Shown here: piece after piece, positions 12,061 through 24,600 of the stretch | How positions within the stretch are numbered: position 1 is the first letter of the stretch | Layout of the letters: the number at the start of each line of letters is the position of its first letter | Assembly: GCF_019649055.1 (NCBI RefSeq) | Contig: NW_026570338.1 | Span: 62,001-126,000, forward strand | Length of the DNA stretch: 64,000 nucleotides | Direction: 5' to 3' | Origin: Paramacrobiotus metropolitanus | Lineage: Eukaryota > Tardigrada > Eutardigrada > Parachela > Macrobiotidae | The notes under the pieces: model-generated | Seen by the model: only the letters and a program-made list of their open reading frames with translations | Told to the model about the DNA's origin: nothing | Database searches by the model: none | Program-made: the position numbers and the translations under genes

Positions 12061-12880
12061 TCAGAGAACATTTACACTGGTGTACTTGGAACGGGCCAGC
12101 CTCGTGGCCGCGTTGACACACTGACTCACGGAGACAAGGAGCATTATCAGCGAGAAAACCAGATAAGCCGGTAGGAATTCCTTCACTTTGCCGCGGGCGA
12201 AGGTGCACACCGAGGAGTAGCGGTCGCGGATCTGGGTGTTGCGGCTGGAACAGTAGATCAGATCTTCTTCCTCCACACTCAGGAACACACTGAAGGCGAT
12301 GACCAGGGAGACGGCCAGCACGGCGGAAACCGCGCTCAGGATTAGGGAACAATATAATGATGGAAAGGGGGATTTTTCTCCTTTGGCAATTACGCGACCG
12401 GCACGAAAACCGCACAAGCCGGCAATGAGATAAAATGTACCGGCCCAGATTCCCGAAGCCCCGGCGCTGACGATAATGGCGTGCGAGGAAAGGCTGGCAA
12501 AATCTGCAAAATCATTTACGCTGTATAAGGATTTAATTGTGCTAATGAATTAACTGAAACTAAAGTCAAGAGTGCGTTAATTTTCTTTCAATTAAAAAAG
12601 ACAGATTACAGTGTAACTACTCTGTATTCTATGCTGCATTTTATTTTAATAAAGAGCACATAATAAAAATTATCAATGAATATTATGGTAATCACACTAT
12701 TAATGTGTTAAAAACAATCATGGAAATAAAATAACAGTCAGCAAACTAAAATCCAGTAAGAATCACCGTACAATATATAATAATTATTGGTGTTATAGGA
12801 TTCTTACTTGCAATGTCGATAACAAAAACCGCAACGCCACACGCGATTTGTATTAATCCCAGCGTTTGTAAAAGCGTCAT
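12061..12880 (-). CDS. Tetraspan (four-helix) membrane protein, copy B
   Basis: Two exons, 12880-12808 and 12503-12061, join in phase 1 for about 171 residues. Exon 1 supplies the first helix (QIACGVAVFVIDIA). Exon 2 begins after a TTTTGCAG acceptor and carries SAGASGIWAGTFYLIAGLCG (helix 2), a helix ending LAVSLVIAFSVFLSV, an extracellular loop with two cysteines, and AYLVFSLIMLLVSVSQCV (helix 4). The C-terminal tail is short (TRLARSKYTSVNVL) and lacks the Thr/Pro-rich extension of copy A. Intron position and phase match copy A, so both descend from one duplication, but loops and tails have diverged strongly. Confidence 0.75.
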
Positions 12881-13121
12881 TCTATGACACAGTAATATAA
12901 CGCTCTGAGTGCGGTTAGTTTGTAGAATTAACTGGCAATAAATAAATGTAGCGCTTGTCAGCTGAAAAAAATTAATGGGTTAATGAAACAGTTTTATAAC
13001 ATAATAATATCATTTCCCCTGTTTACAGCCTGACATTGTTCACGAATCACAAGTATGTGAGGTTTCCTACAATCACGATTATCAGGTGTAGTTCTGTAGT
13101 TTTATGAATTAAATTACTCAC

Positions 13122-13213
13122 CGGTCACAGATGCGATAAGCACCTTGCAGGGCTTATCACTAAGGCCAGCGTTGCCCGATACGGTGTTGTCAAATGTGTT
13201 ATTACGCACGGTT
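13122..13213 (-). other. Paired exon-like segment, copy B
   Basis: A minus-strand open segment of 92 bp lies between a TACCAG acceptor and a GTGAGT donor. In the open frame it reads NTFDNTVSGNAGLSDKPC, with an Asn-x-Thr sequon just upstream. It lies about 240 bp upstream of the tetraspan B ATG and matches 7052-7151. It may be a 5' exon of the tetraspan transcript; no family is recognised. Confidence 0.35.
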
Positions 13214-13502
13214 CTGGTATGTGTAACACGGTGTGATATTTATGATGTTTGCCTGGAGGTACACGCTGTAAATCAGGTGAAGTTTATGATGATTCACTAA
13301 ATCAATCAGTTGGTTCGCAGTGGGTTTGTTTGATAACGGCTTTAACGTACACCCTGTTCTCGGTTTTTAATAACGAAACTGAAAATTAAAGTCTTGGTAC
13401 TGTACATATCAGGATCGTGCTTATATATGGACAACATTGCAGTTAAGTCGACTATTTGAAATAAATTTGGTTGAATCACGTGACATACAATATTACGACG
13501 TC

Positions 13503-14050
13503 TTTTCAACGATACAAGGATTAGGTGTTCCAGATGGTGCTCCCAAATTTTTTAAAGGCACTTACGTACCACGGCTCAAAGGTCACCTGATCATGAACGT
13601 AGGTATTTATCAGCCTATATCGAAACCTTAAATTTGTCTGCATACATCTATGTTTTCCAAGTATTTTAATGTACTAATGTTGCGCTGACAGCGCAATTAT
13701 GGAATGTTTTCGCCGTTTATAAAATAAGCCTGTATTATAAAACAGGAGGCGGTTTGTGCGCTTTTATTATTATGCGCGCTTAATTTGTACTGTACTCTTC
13801 TGGTTACCTTGTGAAGTAATTCTGTTCGAAGGAAATCACGATTTTGTACGTATGCAAAACCGACATGTCTTTGGACCACTATGACATATTATTAACAAAA
13901 TTTTACTGCAAAATACCATCGAATGGTGAACATTGTTGCATGAAATGCGTGAATGGAAAAATTTCTACCGGCAAATACCCCAACTGTACATGTCAACCCA
14001 CACCGATTGTGACAAGTACAACCGCGTTTTCCGCTACCGGGCAGAATTAA
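13503..14050 (+). CDS. Possible small cysteine-rich secreted protein (fragments)
   Basis: Two plausible exons are visible. One ends LKGHLIMN before a GTAGGT donor near 13600. The last, ending at the stop at 14050, contains EHCCMKCVNGKI and YPNCTCQPTP. The cysteine spacing and Thr-rich tail look like a small extracellular protein. A signal-peptide exon and a clean acceptor for the last exon were not found, so this is tentative. It lies between tetraspan B and lipocalin B and has no counterpart in the left half of the duplication. Confidence 0.28.
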
Positions 14051-14089
14051 AATTAAATAACCTGACACATTAAATTAGTGCTGACCAAC

Positions 14090-14508
14090 GCTACATGAGA
14101 GTAACGAACAGAGACAGTGAAGCAATACATGTTAGGACATTTTATATCATAGCCGATGTGTGCAATATATCGCCTCCCGTAAGCAAGCAACTAGCTCTAA
14201 TTATTACATCCAACAATAAACCATCCTTTCCACATTCGACATTAGATTACAACATCCACATCATCGGTGCGTTCCTATTGTCTGCCGCAAATGCTTGATG
14301 CAATCGGCGATTAATTTCCTACAATTTAGCGTAATATTTTGACATGTTGCCTTGAAACCACCGGTGCCGGAAAAACACACCGCAGACGAACGTCTACATA
14401 AAATGGCGCGAAAAGACATTTTAATTTCTGTATTACGGTTTGCTTCGGATATCAGTCACCGGCATCTGCAACCGCAATTTTGCATTGTTAATTTTATAAG
14501 TCCGGACA
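14090..14508 (+). promoter_or_regulatory. Conserved upstream region of lipocalin genes
   Basis: About 400 bp upstream of lipocalin B match 7321-7814 upstream of lipocalin A. Shared words include CATAGCCGATGTGTGCAATA, TTTAGCGTAATATTTTGACA and CAATTTTGCATTGTTAATTT. The similarity continues into exon 1, so it reflects the duplication and probably includes the promoter. No TATA box or initiator is claimed. Confidence 0.45.
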
Positions 14509-15972
14509 ATGCATTTTTTATGCGTTGTTGTGTTGTTGGCGGTGTCGAGTTGCGGAGTGACGGCTTTATGGGATCCGCAAGGAAACTGCCGGAAAAGCGC
14601 GCCTGTTGGATATGCATGGGATAGTGTTGCGGTAATCTACATCTTATGATGTGTCTTATCTATCGAGTTTAACGCCGTTTATTTTTATTGTGATATATTT
14701 ATTCTTATTTATCATGATGCGTTTAATTGTTAAGACTTTTTTAATTTTGCTGTAAAATATTTTTATAATTACCTTGTAACTTTTAATCGTAATTAAAATA
14801 TATAGAAGTATACCAATATTATTAATATAGTAATGTATGTCTAAATATTTTATATATACATGCGTTTATATAAACATTTAAAATTTCATTTAGAAAAAGA
14901 ATTACGTAAAATCATATATAGCACGCTTTAAATGATTGCTGATACAAGGGTATGGATTTTCTTTTTGAAATTAATAAATGTAACGCTCCATTTCCGGTAC
15001 AAATGAAGAAGTCTTCTAAAAGTGCTGATAATTCCGCAGGTGCTGGGCGTTTGGTACCAGTATATGTACGGTCCCAAAGAAGGCTTCCAGCTGAACAATT
15101 TGACCAATCCCGTGGAAGAAAACCGTGCCATCGGTTGGATCTATGACAATGGCGGTACGAAGTATGCATCGGCGACGTTTGTCACCTCCCGCCAGGATGT
15201 CGCTCCGTACAGCTGCTGGGCGTCGTACGCCACACAGAATACCAGCTGCAACGGCTACACCACGGCGTTCGGGTATTTCGGCGGCCTGGGCACCGGCGAA
15301 ACCGGTAAGAAATAAAAGTCAAATTAAATAACTGCAGATTTTTTACAAAGTATATGTATAAGCCAAATTAGGCAAAACTGACAGTTCTTTTTCATAATGT
15401 ATTAAGTAAAGGTACTGCGAAAATTGACTTATGCAATATTTTCCCCCAAATTGAGTGCAATGCTGAATATGTGTGTAAAACGTAACGCTTTTAATTGTGT
15501 AAGTAATCTGCACCTGCATCGTATATAACGTTCAAAATATTAGGTAAACATTTGCGGTTATATTAGGCGCATGTTTATTGTCACCGTAGGCGGTCCACGC
15601 AACTTTTATAAACTATACCTGGACCCAAACTTCTTCTACGTCCGTTCCGACTGTTTCGACCAGGGCAGCGACACCCTGACTATTCAGAACTGCAAACAGC
15701 CCGGTGTCTCTGTATGGACCCGCAAGATGCCCAAGGACATTACGCCGCTGGAGAACAAGATCATCCTGGATGTGCTGGACGACCGGCTGCAGTTCTACTG
15801 CGTCACCGGCGCCCAGATGGCCTACAACCAGTGGGTGGATCTCCCGCCCTGTGACTACATTGAGAAGCCGCAGAATTTCATGAACGACATCCGGTACGCG
15901 GAGGAGCACGTGGTCAGCAAGTGCCATAGTGCCTCTTCCGGTGGCGGCTGCGCGCCGGCGTCGTTCTACTAA
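14509..15972 (+). CDS. Secreted lipocalin-like protein, copy B
   Basis: Exons 14509-14631, 15040-15304 and 15590-15972 give 256 residues. Exon lengths and phases are identical to copy A. The signal peptide differs from copy A at only one residue before the mature start (VTA for VRA). The lipocalin motif GVWYQYMYG, the central SCWASYATQNTSCNG block and the C-terminal WTRKMPKDITPLENKII helix region are conserved. Both copies end GCxPASFY. Introns are shorter and diverged, and lack the microsatellite of copy A. All splice sites are canonical (donors GTAATC and GTAAGA; acceptors CCGCAG and CCGTAG). Both copies appear functional. Confidence 0.78.
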
Positions 15973-16417
15973 GATATTGACTGCTCCGATTTATCTCTGC
16001 ATTTGGTAATTTATTTTGATTCTCCTGTAAATCTTTTGTAATGAGAATTATCGTTTGTGCCCGTAAAATAAATTATTATGAAACTCTTGCGAATCTTATG
16101 AGCCGTGGTGATTTTGCCGTTCAAGTAAATCAATTATTAACTTGTAAAACACCTACGTACATTGTACTTGCGCCGTGCGCGCCTTCTACAAGTCGTACTA
16201 TGCACCTGTAATACAAAGTACGAAACTAGGGGATCGATAGTCTCCTATGGCTGCAAAGTCGAAAAAGTCATTAATTAATGACAATAACTTGTAACTTTCA
16301 AATTATATGAATCACAACCTAATTAAATTATGATTCATAGTGGATAGTTACTAGTCGTAGTATGTACTGCATGCGGTAAGTGCTGTAACGGCTCTAACCG
16401 TAAGTGGGAAAGACATG
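15973..16417. other. 3' flank of lipocalin B
   Basis: Contains an AATAAATT polyadenylation-like signal near 16067 that matches the one after lipocalin A. No gene seen. Confidence 0.45.
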
Positions 16418-17631
16418 ATCCCAGCGCAAAATTTGACATCCAAACGGCTGGAAAGCGGCCTGTACACTTAACCCCCACAGGGCCTACTTATGACCATTTG
16501 CCCCAGTGCGGAGGCCTCCGAATGGAGGCCTCCTTTTATTCGGTCAAAGGTTACAGAAAATGCCCCTCGGAAGGCCTCCACGGGCCATTTGGAGGTGTAC
16601 GGTTGGGCCTCCCGGGTGCATATAAGGGCCTCTAGACGAGGGTGGTGACAGCCTACTACAGCCCAGATTTTGCGTACGGGATAGCTCGCTCGCACTGTTT
16701 TTATTGAGATACACCGTAATAAGGACAATATCATTGTGCTTGTGCCAACAGGATTTCCATTTAGTTTGAAATTAAATAAAATTTATAAAGGCAACAAACA
16801 CCACCACACTCCAGAACTAAACAAGAGGATAATTACCTTATTTAAATTTTCAAAGCTAAACCAGACATGTCGTTAATAAACAAGAGTTCATTTAATTAAA
16901 AATCGAGGCTAGAGTGTCCAATATCCACTCGGAAGATATATGTTTAATAAGCGGATTCCGGCTCTGGATGGAGACAGACTTTATCAAACGGCCAAATGGA
17001 AATACAATAAATGCACTTGACACTCACTCCGTGCGCACCTGCAACCAAAAATTTTTCGAATAATTCCCGTGTGTTTAAAATTTTAAGAAGAAATAAAAAC
17101 GAGATTACGTACAAGCGCTCGACTCAGTATTGGCACTACTACGCTAACAAAATGACAAAAATAGCTTACCGCGGAAGGCCGCGTCGGTTTTGGGATCTCG
17201 ACGGCGTAGCCGACGCTGGACACGCTGTGTAGGCAAGGGCCGCTAGGCCGCCACATGAAAGTCACTGCCTGTCGAGAAAAAATAACCGCTGCAATTTCAA
17301 ATTTATTAAAATTTTTTTGAAAATAAATTATGATCCAAATACGTACTTAACCAACATGATTGACATAAAAATCTATGTTTGCCAAAAACTATAGTAAATA
17401 AAATATTAAAACAACCAAATTGATAAATAAACAGATAATTACAGTAATTTCAACTAATAATAAGCAGGCAGCAAATATCCTTCAAAGAACTAAAAATAAT
17501 TAAAATGAATTAATTTTGTACCGGTGTATCTGCTGCTGAGCGAAACAATCTGGCCGCCGGGAAACCGGATCAGTATGCCCTGGTATTGTAATGTTGTGGC
17601 TCGGCGCCGACGGCACTGTCCGATGCGCTCT

Positions 17632-18024
17632 AATGTCCAACTGGTCCAGCGTCAACGAGGCCGTTACGTCGCGGGCGCGGTAGTCGTTGCTCACTTACAG
17701 ACCCACCAGCGTCTCTCCGTCGCAGTGTCGCACTGCCAAATTAATAACAATTAGGAGAAATTTAACTAAATCGGGTTATTAATGATGGGTACCCAGAAAA
17801 TGGAAAAACTATTAATTCAACAACGTATTTGAACACTATACGCAACGTACACGGTACACTGCATTTGAATTTTGATAAAAATCTATATTTTTATTAATTA
17901 CAGTACGCTGTACCTGAGCGTCAGCGATCGATGGGCCTTGAACGCATGCGCCTCATTAGTGGTGAATGGTTTGAGCGTTGAAGTTCCCGTTGGCCTTGAT
18001 TTTCCCAAGCATCACAGGGTACGC
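17632..18024 (-). pseudogene. Fragment resembling mitochondrial import pore TOM40
   Basis: After a TTTTGCAG acceptor the minus strand reads AYPVMLGKIKANGNFNAQTI and stops at 17958-17956. About 300 bp further on it reads NDYRARDVTASLTLDQLD after an in-frame stop. These correspond in order and spacing to two neighbouring strands of the TOM40 beta-barrel (the A-[FY]-P-V-x-x-G...N-A-Q-x-I-H block and the [DE]-Y-R-x-x-D-[FY]-T-A block). Stops, missing joins and its location in a repeat-like region make it a relic, not a working gene. Identification is by motif memory and could be wrong. Confidence 0.4.
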
Positions 18025-18788
18025 CTGCAAAATTAATCAGCAACAAAAAATAAAAATCAAAGGAAAAATCGGAAATATAGGAATTAAGTAAAATCAACGA
18101 TGACAAACAACCAAACAATCCAACCGAATAATTTATAAACTGCACATGTGCTTATCATTCATCAACGAAAAGATTCTTTATTCAGTGAAATTGTGAAAAT
18201 AAAGTCGTACCGTAAACACCGTTGCTGCAGCACTTGGGGACCCATGAAGATCTGCGACTGACAATGAGGAGTTTTTACTTTTTAGGGTGATCTCGAAATG
18301 AGCGCTGGCTAAGCCTGGCCTCCAGAGTCCAGAGTACAAGATTTAGGAATATAGTTTCCAAGATTATAGGTTTCGAAGGAGTAAGGACACAAGACGCGAA
18401 AGTAGTGAGTACTGACTAGTCCATCGTCAGTTGCAGTAACCCACAGGCCATATGTGTTATTATTACAGTATTACTGTTATAACAAGGGATAAGTATCGCT
18501 GTATCATGCATGAGCGCAAACATATCAAACAAAGTGATTCAAGCACCATCTGCCAACAAGCACAATAGTTAACTATTTGTGGTGTCTTGTAATTGTAATA
18601 ACTGTTAAATTAGAATAAAAATCGTTTATGATTAATTTTCATCCACAAAAACAAGGTTCTTATTTGAGCAAACTTGACAAAGTGAAAAAGACAGACTGCA
18701 GCAGTGCAGCTCAGCTGCCGTTGCTGGCTATCTCTGCTGTTCACATGCCAACTGCAGCTCCGCCTCCAAACGCGGGAAAGGGTTATAC

Positions 18789-18940
18789 TCGGCGATGTCC
18801 GCCTGGGGAAGCAACCGGGCGCCGTAAACCGCATTTAATCAAGGGAGCAGACAGAAATTCGTTAGACACACGCTCTGTCTAACTCTGTACTTTTGATTAA
18901 AAGCGGTGCCCGTTTTACGGTTTACGGCGGACATCGCCGA
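18789..18940. repeat. ~150-bp hairpin (MITE-like inverted repeat)
   Basis: TCGGCGATGTCCGCC at 18789-18803 is perfectly mirrored at 18926-18940. Further inside, GCCGTAAACCGC and TTTAATCAA pair with GCGGT and TTGATTAAAA with small gaps. The loop contains GACAGAAATTCGTTAGACA. Confidence 0.75.
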
Positions 18941-19896
18941 CTCACTACTGCCGGGTCTGGCAGTGTGGATTTACTCCAATTCTCCAAAATTTAATCATGA
19001 AATTAATTTACTTACTTAATTGTACGAGTCGTTCGTACAACGTACTCTTTCTCAGAGCGTTTTTTTTGTTACAGTAATTACAAAAAAATTCTTTTTGCAT
19101 TATACAATACTGTTAGAAAAAGGAGGAATAATAATAGTAAGTATAAAATTAGCGCTTGTATCCATGAACAATTGCTAATATCTGTAATAATTATTAATAT
19201 TAATTGTTGCTAATTAAATTTGCCATTTATTTAATCATAGTTAATATTATTGATATTGTTTTTCGCATTCTTTATCAATATTTGTTTATTGTTACTTATT
19301 TCTCATTTTTCAATAATGCAAGCGCTAATAAAATTTAAATAATTATTAAATTGGTAGAAAACTGAAGAAAATACTATACAATATGCGTCATTGTCCAGTT
19401 AGTTTTATTAGGAACTTAGGACAATATTGGCGATGATTGCGCTAGTTGGTAAATTACAAAAATGTATTTATCTAACTAAAACCTAGCAATTATCGTGTGT
19501 GTGCAATTCTGCACTAAGTTATTAGCTAGCATGATACAATGGCCCAGTAAAGTATGGAATATGGATCATGATTAAATCACACTTGGTTACAATAAACATG
19601 GATAATCCAGCCTTATATAGAAGGCAGTGCCGCAATAGGCACTATGTGGTTTGATAACAGGCCCTAATACCCAATCCGGGATTGCCATCTGGAAGGCACC
19701 AGGAACGCCGCCATGGCACCTTTGGGAGGCCCATAACCAACAGCCATTTTGCTGGCATCCGGCGGCGCCTTCCAGAGGCCTCAAAGTTGGGGGGCTCCCA
19801 GATGCCATCTTTTTGCCTACTTTATGACCTCCTGAAGGCCATCTTGCACCTTGCCCTTTAGAGGTCAGAGGGTGGTCATAAATTTTGCACTGGGAT

Positions 19897-21642
19897 ACAG
19901 CACGGATGATAATAAAATGATTAAATTTTGTGTTTGTCCTTGAATCTTATAACGCTCTGACGTCGACCTATAACAGCGGCATTTTCCAGCTTTATGGCAT
20001 ACAGCAAAATAACTGATAAGAGTCTGGGACTCTGAACCCTGGCCATATGCAGGAGTCAGTAGGATTATTGTAGGTATAAGCTACAACTACGCTACAATTA
20101 AAGCACAAACCGAACACCGGCACACGTATTAAAGTTACTGTATAGAGATATTGGTAGTGTATAACCCAGATACATATCCGACACGAGAACGGAGAATATG
20201 ACACTGTACGTGAAATCAAAGTTTCCAGAATTTATGTTCATGTATCCCTTTTTTATAATCATTTCGTTTTTATAATTATGTTTTAGAAGTGGAGACAGAA
20301 TTGGAACGTATTTCTCTATCTATTAATTTTATTCGAAGATTTTATTATCAGTATTGTAATTATTATTTTTTTATTATGAAGTATAGATCTTAGTTTTTTA
20401 GTTTGAACTATGAAGTACATACAAGTTACAATAGTAGGTCAGATTAATGGTAAAGAGAAGTACGGTACGTACAGTACTGTCGTAGTATGGCGGCAAGTCG
20501 TGCAAAAAGATTGACTCAAACACCCCGCAGCGGCAGTTTCATTCGGATGATTCATCTAGCACGTTCCGGCGGAAGTTATAGCGAAGTGCACATACTGCGA
20601 AATGCACAGTTGTACATACGGTGACATACCGTAGCGAGATAGCGTCAAAGCGACGTTAAAGTACGGTATAAACCACAGTAATTCGTGGTTGATCTTTTCA
20701 TGTGGCATATCGTAGGAATCGAATAGTCAGGCAGCTGTTTGACTTTGAAACTGGTAACACCGTAACAGGTTGTTCGACAATTTTTATTGTTTTAAAATTT
20801 AAAAACTTTCAATCTTCTTTATTTTAACAAATTTGAATAAAGAATAGACTATCTGGGAATACTCGGCGGGAATAGTAATCCGACCCTGCGCCATCCACAC
20901 TGCATCGCTCAGTGCCTGAGCGTGCTGCTGTATAATTTGCTGTTTGCATGATATCGTGTGTATGTCCCACGGCGACCCAATTTATACTGCAGTGTCGAGA
21001 TTTGTTCACTAATGGATGTCGCTAAATTCGGACGGATGGTAATTTTCTGAAGATTAGGGATCGAAGTTTCATACGTGCTGTGATTGGGCTCGATCCCACA
21101 CCAAACGGTGATTATGGAGTTGATGATTGCGGATCGTCCATCAGGTATGGACCGTATGGTGCTGGGTACTTTTCAGTGCAATTGCACACTAATGGTGCCA
21201 GCGAAATCTTTTCACCCGTAGAGTGCTAGAAATATTTAAATATTGCAGTTTGTAACAAAATAAAGTTATCATTTGCGAGACTGATTGATTTCAAAGGATC
21301 ATACGAGTAAAAAACTTTACCAGTAACCAGTTAACGATAAATCATAAACCCTATGGCCTATGGCTATGGGCTAAGCAACTGAGCTGATAAACAGTGAGCA
21401 ATAAAATTCGTAAAACCTAAAAAAACTACTTTAACATTGAATGAGGTAATTTATAAAATTAAGTGGATATTCAGTCATGGTGTTATGCGAGATTTATCAT
21501 CCTAGTAAGGATTTCCAGATGGTGGTGGTGGATATTGCAGTATAAATTGGTTGCTCTTCGATGTCGAACTCCAGTGGCTATACTGCTACTCTTCATTCTA
21601 ATCATTTGCTCGTAAAATGATGAAATTCGTTCGTGTGTGTAG
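19897..21642. other. No supported gene
   Basis: AT-rich spacer with short frames only. The missing first exon or exons of the apolipoprotein-L-like gene probably lie at its right end, but I could not place an ATG exon in phase with the acceptor at 21642. Confidence 0.4.
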
Positions 21643-24600
21643 TGACTGCTGCCCTCTCCACGCCCAGCACCCCCACGGCCCCGGAGGAGTCCAGGGAGCA
21701 CATTCCCCTCTTCGGGCTGGTGCGGCCGTGCGCCAGTGGCGAGGAGGAGCTGGTGGGGCACTTCCTGCAGGATCTCAACGTGGTCACGGCCAAGGCCATC
21801 CAGACACGACGGCGGACCATCCGCCTGATCCGGGAGACGGCCGCTGCCGTCGATGAGGTGGCCCGGGTGGAGAAGAACACGGCCATCGCCGGGGGAACCG
21901 TCTCCATTATTGGTGAGCCAGCAGTTGTTAGTTCATGATACAAGTAGAATGGTTTACTTCCTACTTCATAGACCATGATTTCCCGCTTCATTGCTAATTT
22001 GCCAAGCATAAATAATTATAAGATCTTGCTAAGAATAATTCATTTTTCGTCGATTCTGTGATTTAATAAATTGTGTGATTTTCGGGACAAGCGTATCTGT
22101 ACAGTCGCTTGAAAACTAAAGAACCGTCATAAAATGTCGTCAGTTCCCAGCCAGAGAGAGTTATTCGCACTTTTTTTTGTCTTTTCGCCCGGTTGTTGTT
22201 TATATTTTATTTTCATAATTTCATGTATTTTATCATACGTGATAATAAATTTTTTTGTAGTATTATTAATTGTGAAATTTTCAGTTTTCATTCTTTATCC
22301 GCATTCCGCAGTAACATGTTGGCTACTTTTGTTTGCGTGTTGACATCAAGGAAGGTAGTGTAATGGCTTATGGTGGTGACTGGGAACATATCAGAAAATT
22401 AGCACTGCCATTGTGGAAAATAAAAACTTGGTAGCAAAGTGAGATAGTTCTGTCATTTTTTTGCCATTGCGGGTACGTAAATATTGGCACAGGAGAAAAT
22501 GGGAGAAAAGGATTATCAAAAGCTAAATATTTTGAATTTGTTCGCCATAATTTTTGCTGACATTGCATTACGAAAATTTCTGTGGTCTGCTGCACGGTCG
22601 AATAGCGACGTTAAGGAGGGAAACCACCGTGTTTTTTATTCCAGGCGGTGCTTTAGCCATCGCCGGCGGCGTGGTCACCTTCGCCACGGCCGGCGCCGCC
22701 GCCGTGCCCACCGCGGCCGCGGCCCTCCTATGGGGCGGGGCCGGCGTCAGCGCCGCGGGCGGCGTGACCAAGACCGTGGGGACGTACGTGGGTTCCAAGG
22801 ACCACAGCACCCTGATGGAGCGCCTCCAGTGCGCCATCGAAGAAGACCAGATCGCCCACGACATCCTCGACTACTGCCTCCAGCAACTCCAGACCCCCCG
22901 CTACACCGCCTCCAAATTCGTTGTCGCCCAGCACGGCGCCTTCCCCGCCTTACTCAGCGCCCACTCCATCGGGCACACCTTCGGCGGACTCAGCCTGGCG
23001 ACGCTCATCAGCTCGACGATCTTCACGCTGAACCGGTACGTCGAGGACGAGACGGTGCGGAAGGTGTTAGGGGAGCCGTTGGTGGCGGTGCTGTTGCCGT
23101 TGTTGATCAAGAGCCTGGAGGTGACGGCGCGGGCGGGGGTTAATGTGACGGATGATATTGCGCTGGGGGTGGTGGGGGGCATGGTGGAGGGGCCGACCAA
23201 GAAGATCGCGTTTACGGTGGCGCGGGGCGCCGCGGAGAAGGTGCTGCAGGAGGGCGGGGATGAGACGGCCAAGATGTTGGCGGTGCGGGCGTTGGAGAAG
23301 GGGAAGGAGAAGGCGGCGGCCGAGGCGCTGAAGCGGACGGCTAGCGCCATGGCCGGGGATGCGGCGCGCGAGGTGGCGGTGAAGGCGGCGGAGTTCGCGG
23401 TGGCCGATGCGGCGAAGATGGTGGCCGAGGAGGCCGTGCAGTTGGCCGTGGGGGAGACGGCGAAAAAGGCGGCGCGGGTGAGTCCTTCTCAGTTGGTTTC
23501 TTGGTATCAAATTGGTGGTACAGTAATTTTCATTACAACTGTGTGTGCAATTTCCTCCATACTTTTTCTTATCCGTAGAACTAATGCTTCAATAAATAAG
23601 TCATAATTGCATAAACATTTTTATGCAAAATTAAATTAGATTTGCTTAATTAAAATTGAACAAAGTTCCAGAGCTAATTATTAATCGAATTGTATATGAA
23701 TTATTGACGTTGGATTCGTTTTTGGATTAATTTCAAGCAATTTCATGCTTTTGAGTACTTCTATTGCATTTTCGTAATAATAGATCATTAATTTTGTGTC
23801 CAGTTTTTGTAATTTTGAATTTTGATATTTTTATTTGTTTTATTTGACCGAGGCATTCAAGTAACCGAATCAAAGCAAAAATTAAGATTTAAAATTTCGG
23901 TATAATTTGACTCTTTTCACTCTGTCCTGATTTGGACACTGTCCTGATTTGAGATTTAGAACGACAAATTCCCTATTTCTGTAAGGGCGGTTTCTGACAA
24001 GATTAGCTATAAAAAATTTATACATTGTTGAATCAAATTTATAATCATTTATTTGTTGATTCATTCATTTATCTGTGGATTCTCAAATTCTGTCAAGGGA
24101 ACGTGCCGCGAAATGACGTCCAAACCATTACACTACGTAATTTCACAAAATGAATTGCATGTTATGTGCCGTGCACTCATGTATGTAAACCATTGCGCTC
24201 ATCGGTAAACAAGTGTTTATGCAAGTGTTGTGAACATCGTAATCTGGGTCTGGAGACGTCTGTTGTGGTGTTTGCTTCTTTCTCAGCGTTCTGCTGAAGC
24301 TGTACTTTAGCGGTTTAGAGTATCTGCCATAAGCGTATATAGTATACTAAAGATCATTAACGGGATTCGACAGTATTCTCCGTTGTGTATAACGTAGGGG
24401 AGGCATTCATTTATTAGGTGGACACTATCCAAAAGCAGCTCTCATGTTCCGAGTATTAAGCATCTATTTATTATTGATGTATTACCGAGTATTTTCTTCT
24501 TAAAGGCGGGACTGAATTCCGCTGCGGAGATCGCCGCCGCCAAAGCGGCCGAGAAGACCCTGGCGGAAGCGGGCAGTCGCGCGGCGATGGAGGCTGCCAA

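Larger units (their letters stand above)
1336..15972. repeat. Tandem duplication: tetraspan, paired segment and lipocalin
   Basis: The left half (1336-9748) and right half (12061-15972) have the same order and orientation of three elements. They share exon lengths and phases and about 400 bp of noncoding upstream sequence. The left half is longer because of the satellite (3007-6412) and the palindromic insertion near 7265. Confidence 0.85.
16418..19896. mobile_element. Candidate non-autonomous element with short inverted ends
   Basis: ATCCCAGCGCAAAATTT at 16418-16434 is mirrored by AAATTTTGCACTGGGAT at 19880-19896 with one mismatch. The adjoining ~250 bp at each end are rich in GGCCTCC-type words and share TATGACC. 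No transposase and no convincing target duplication are visible. A 17-bp pair with one mismatch can occur by chance in 64 kb, so the call rests mainly on the matching composition of the two ends. The interior holds a TOM40-like fragment and a hairpin. Confidence 0.28.

Noticed and set aside
22484-23143. 219-codon Arg/Gly-rich open frame
   Set aside because: Shadow of ApoL-like exon 2 in another frame, caused by high GC content.
23067-23510. Minus-strand His/Arg-rich 147-codon frame
   Set aside because: Antisense shadow of the same GC-rich exon.
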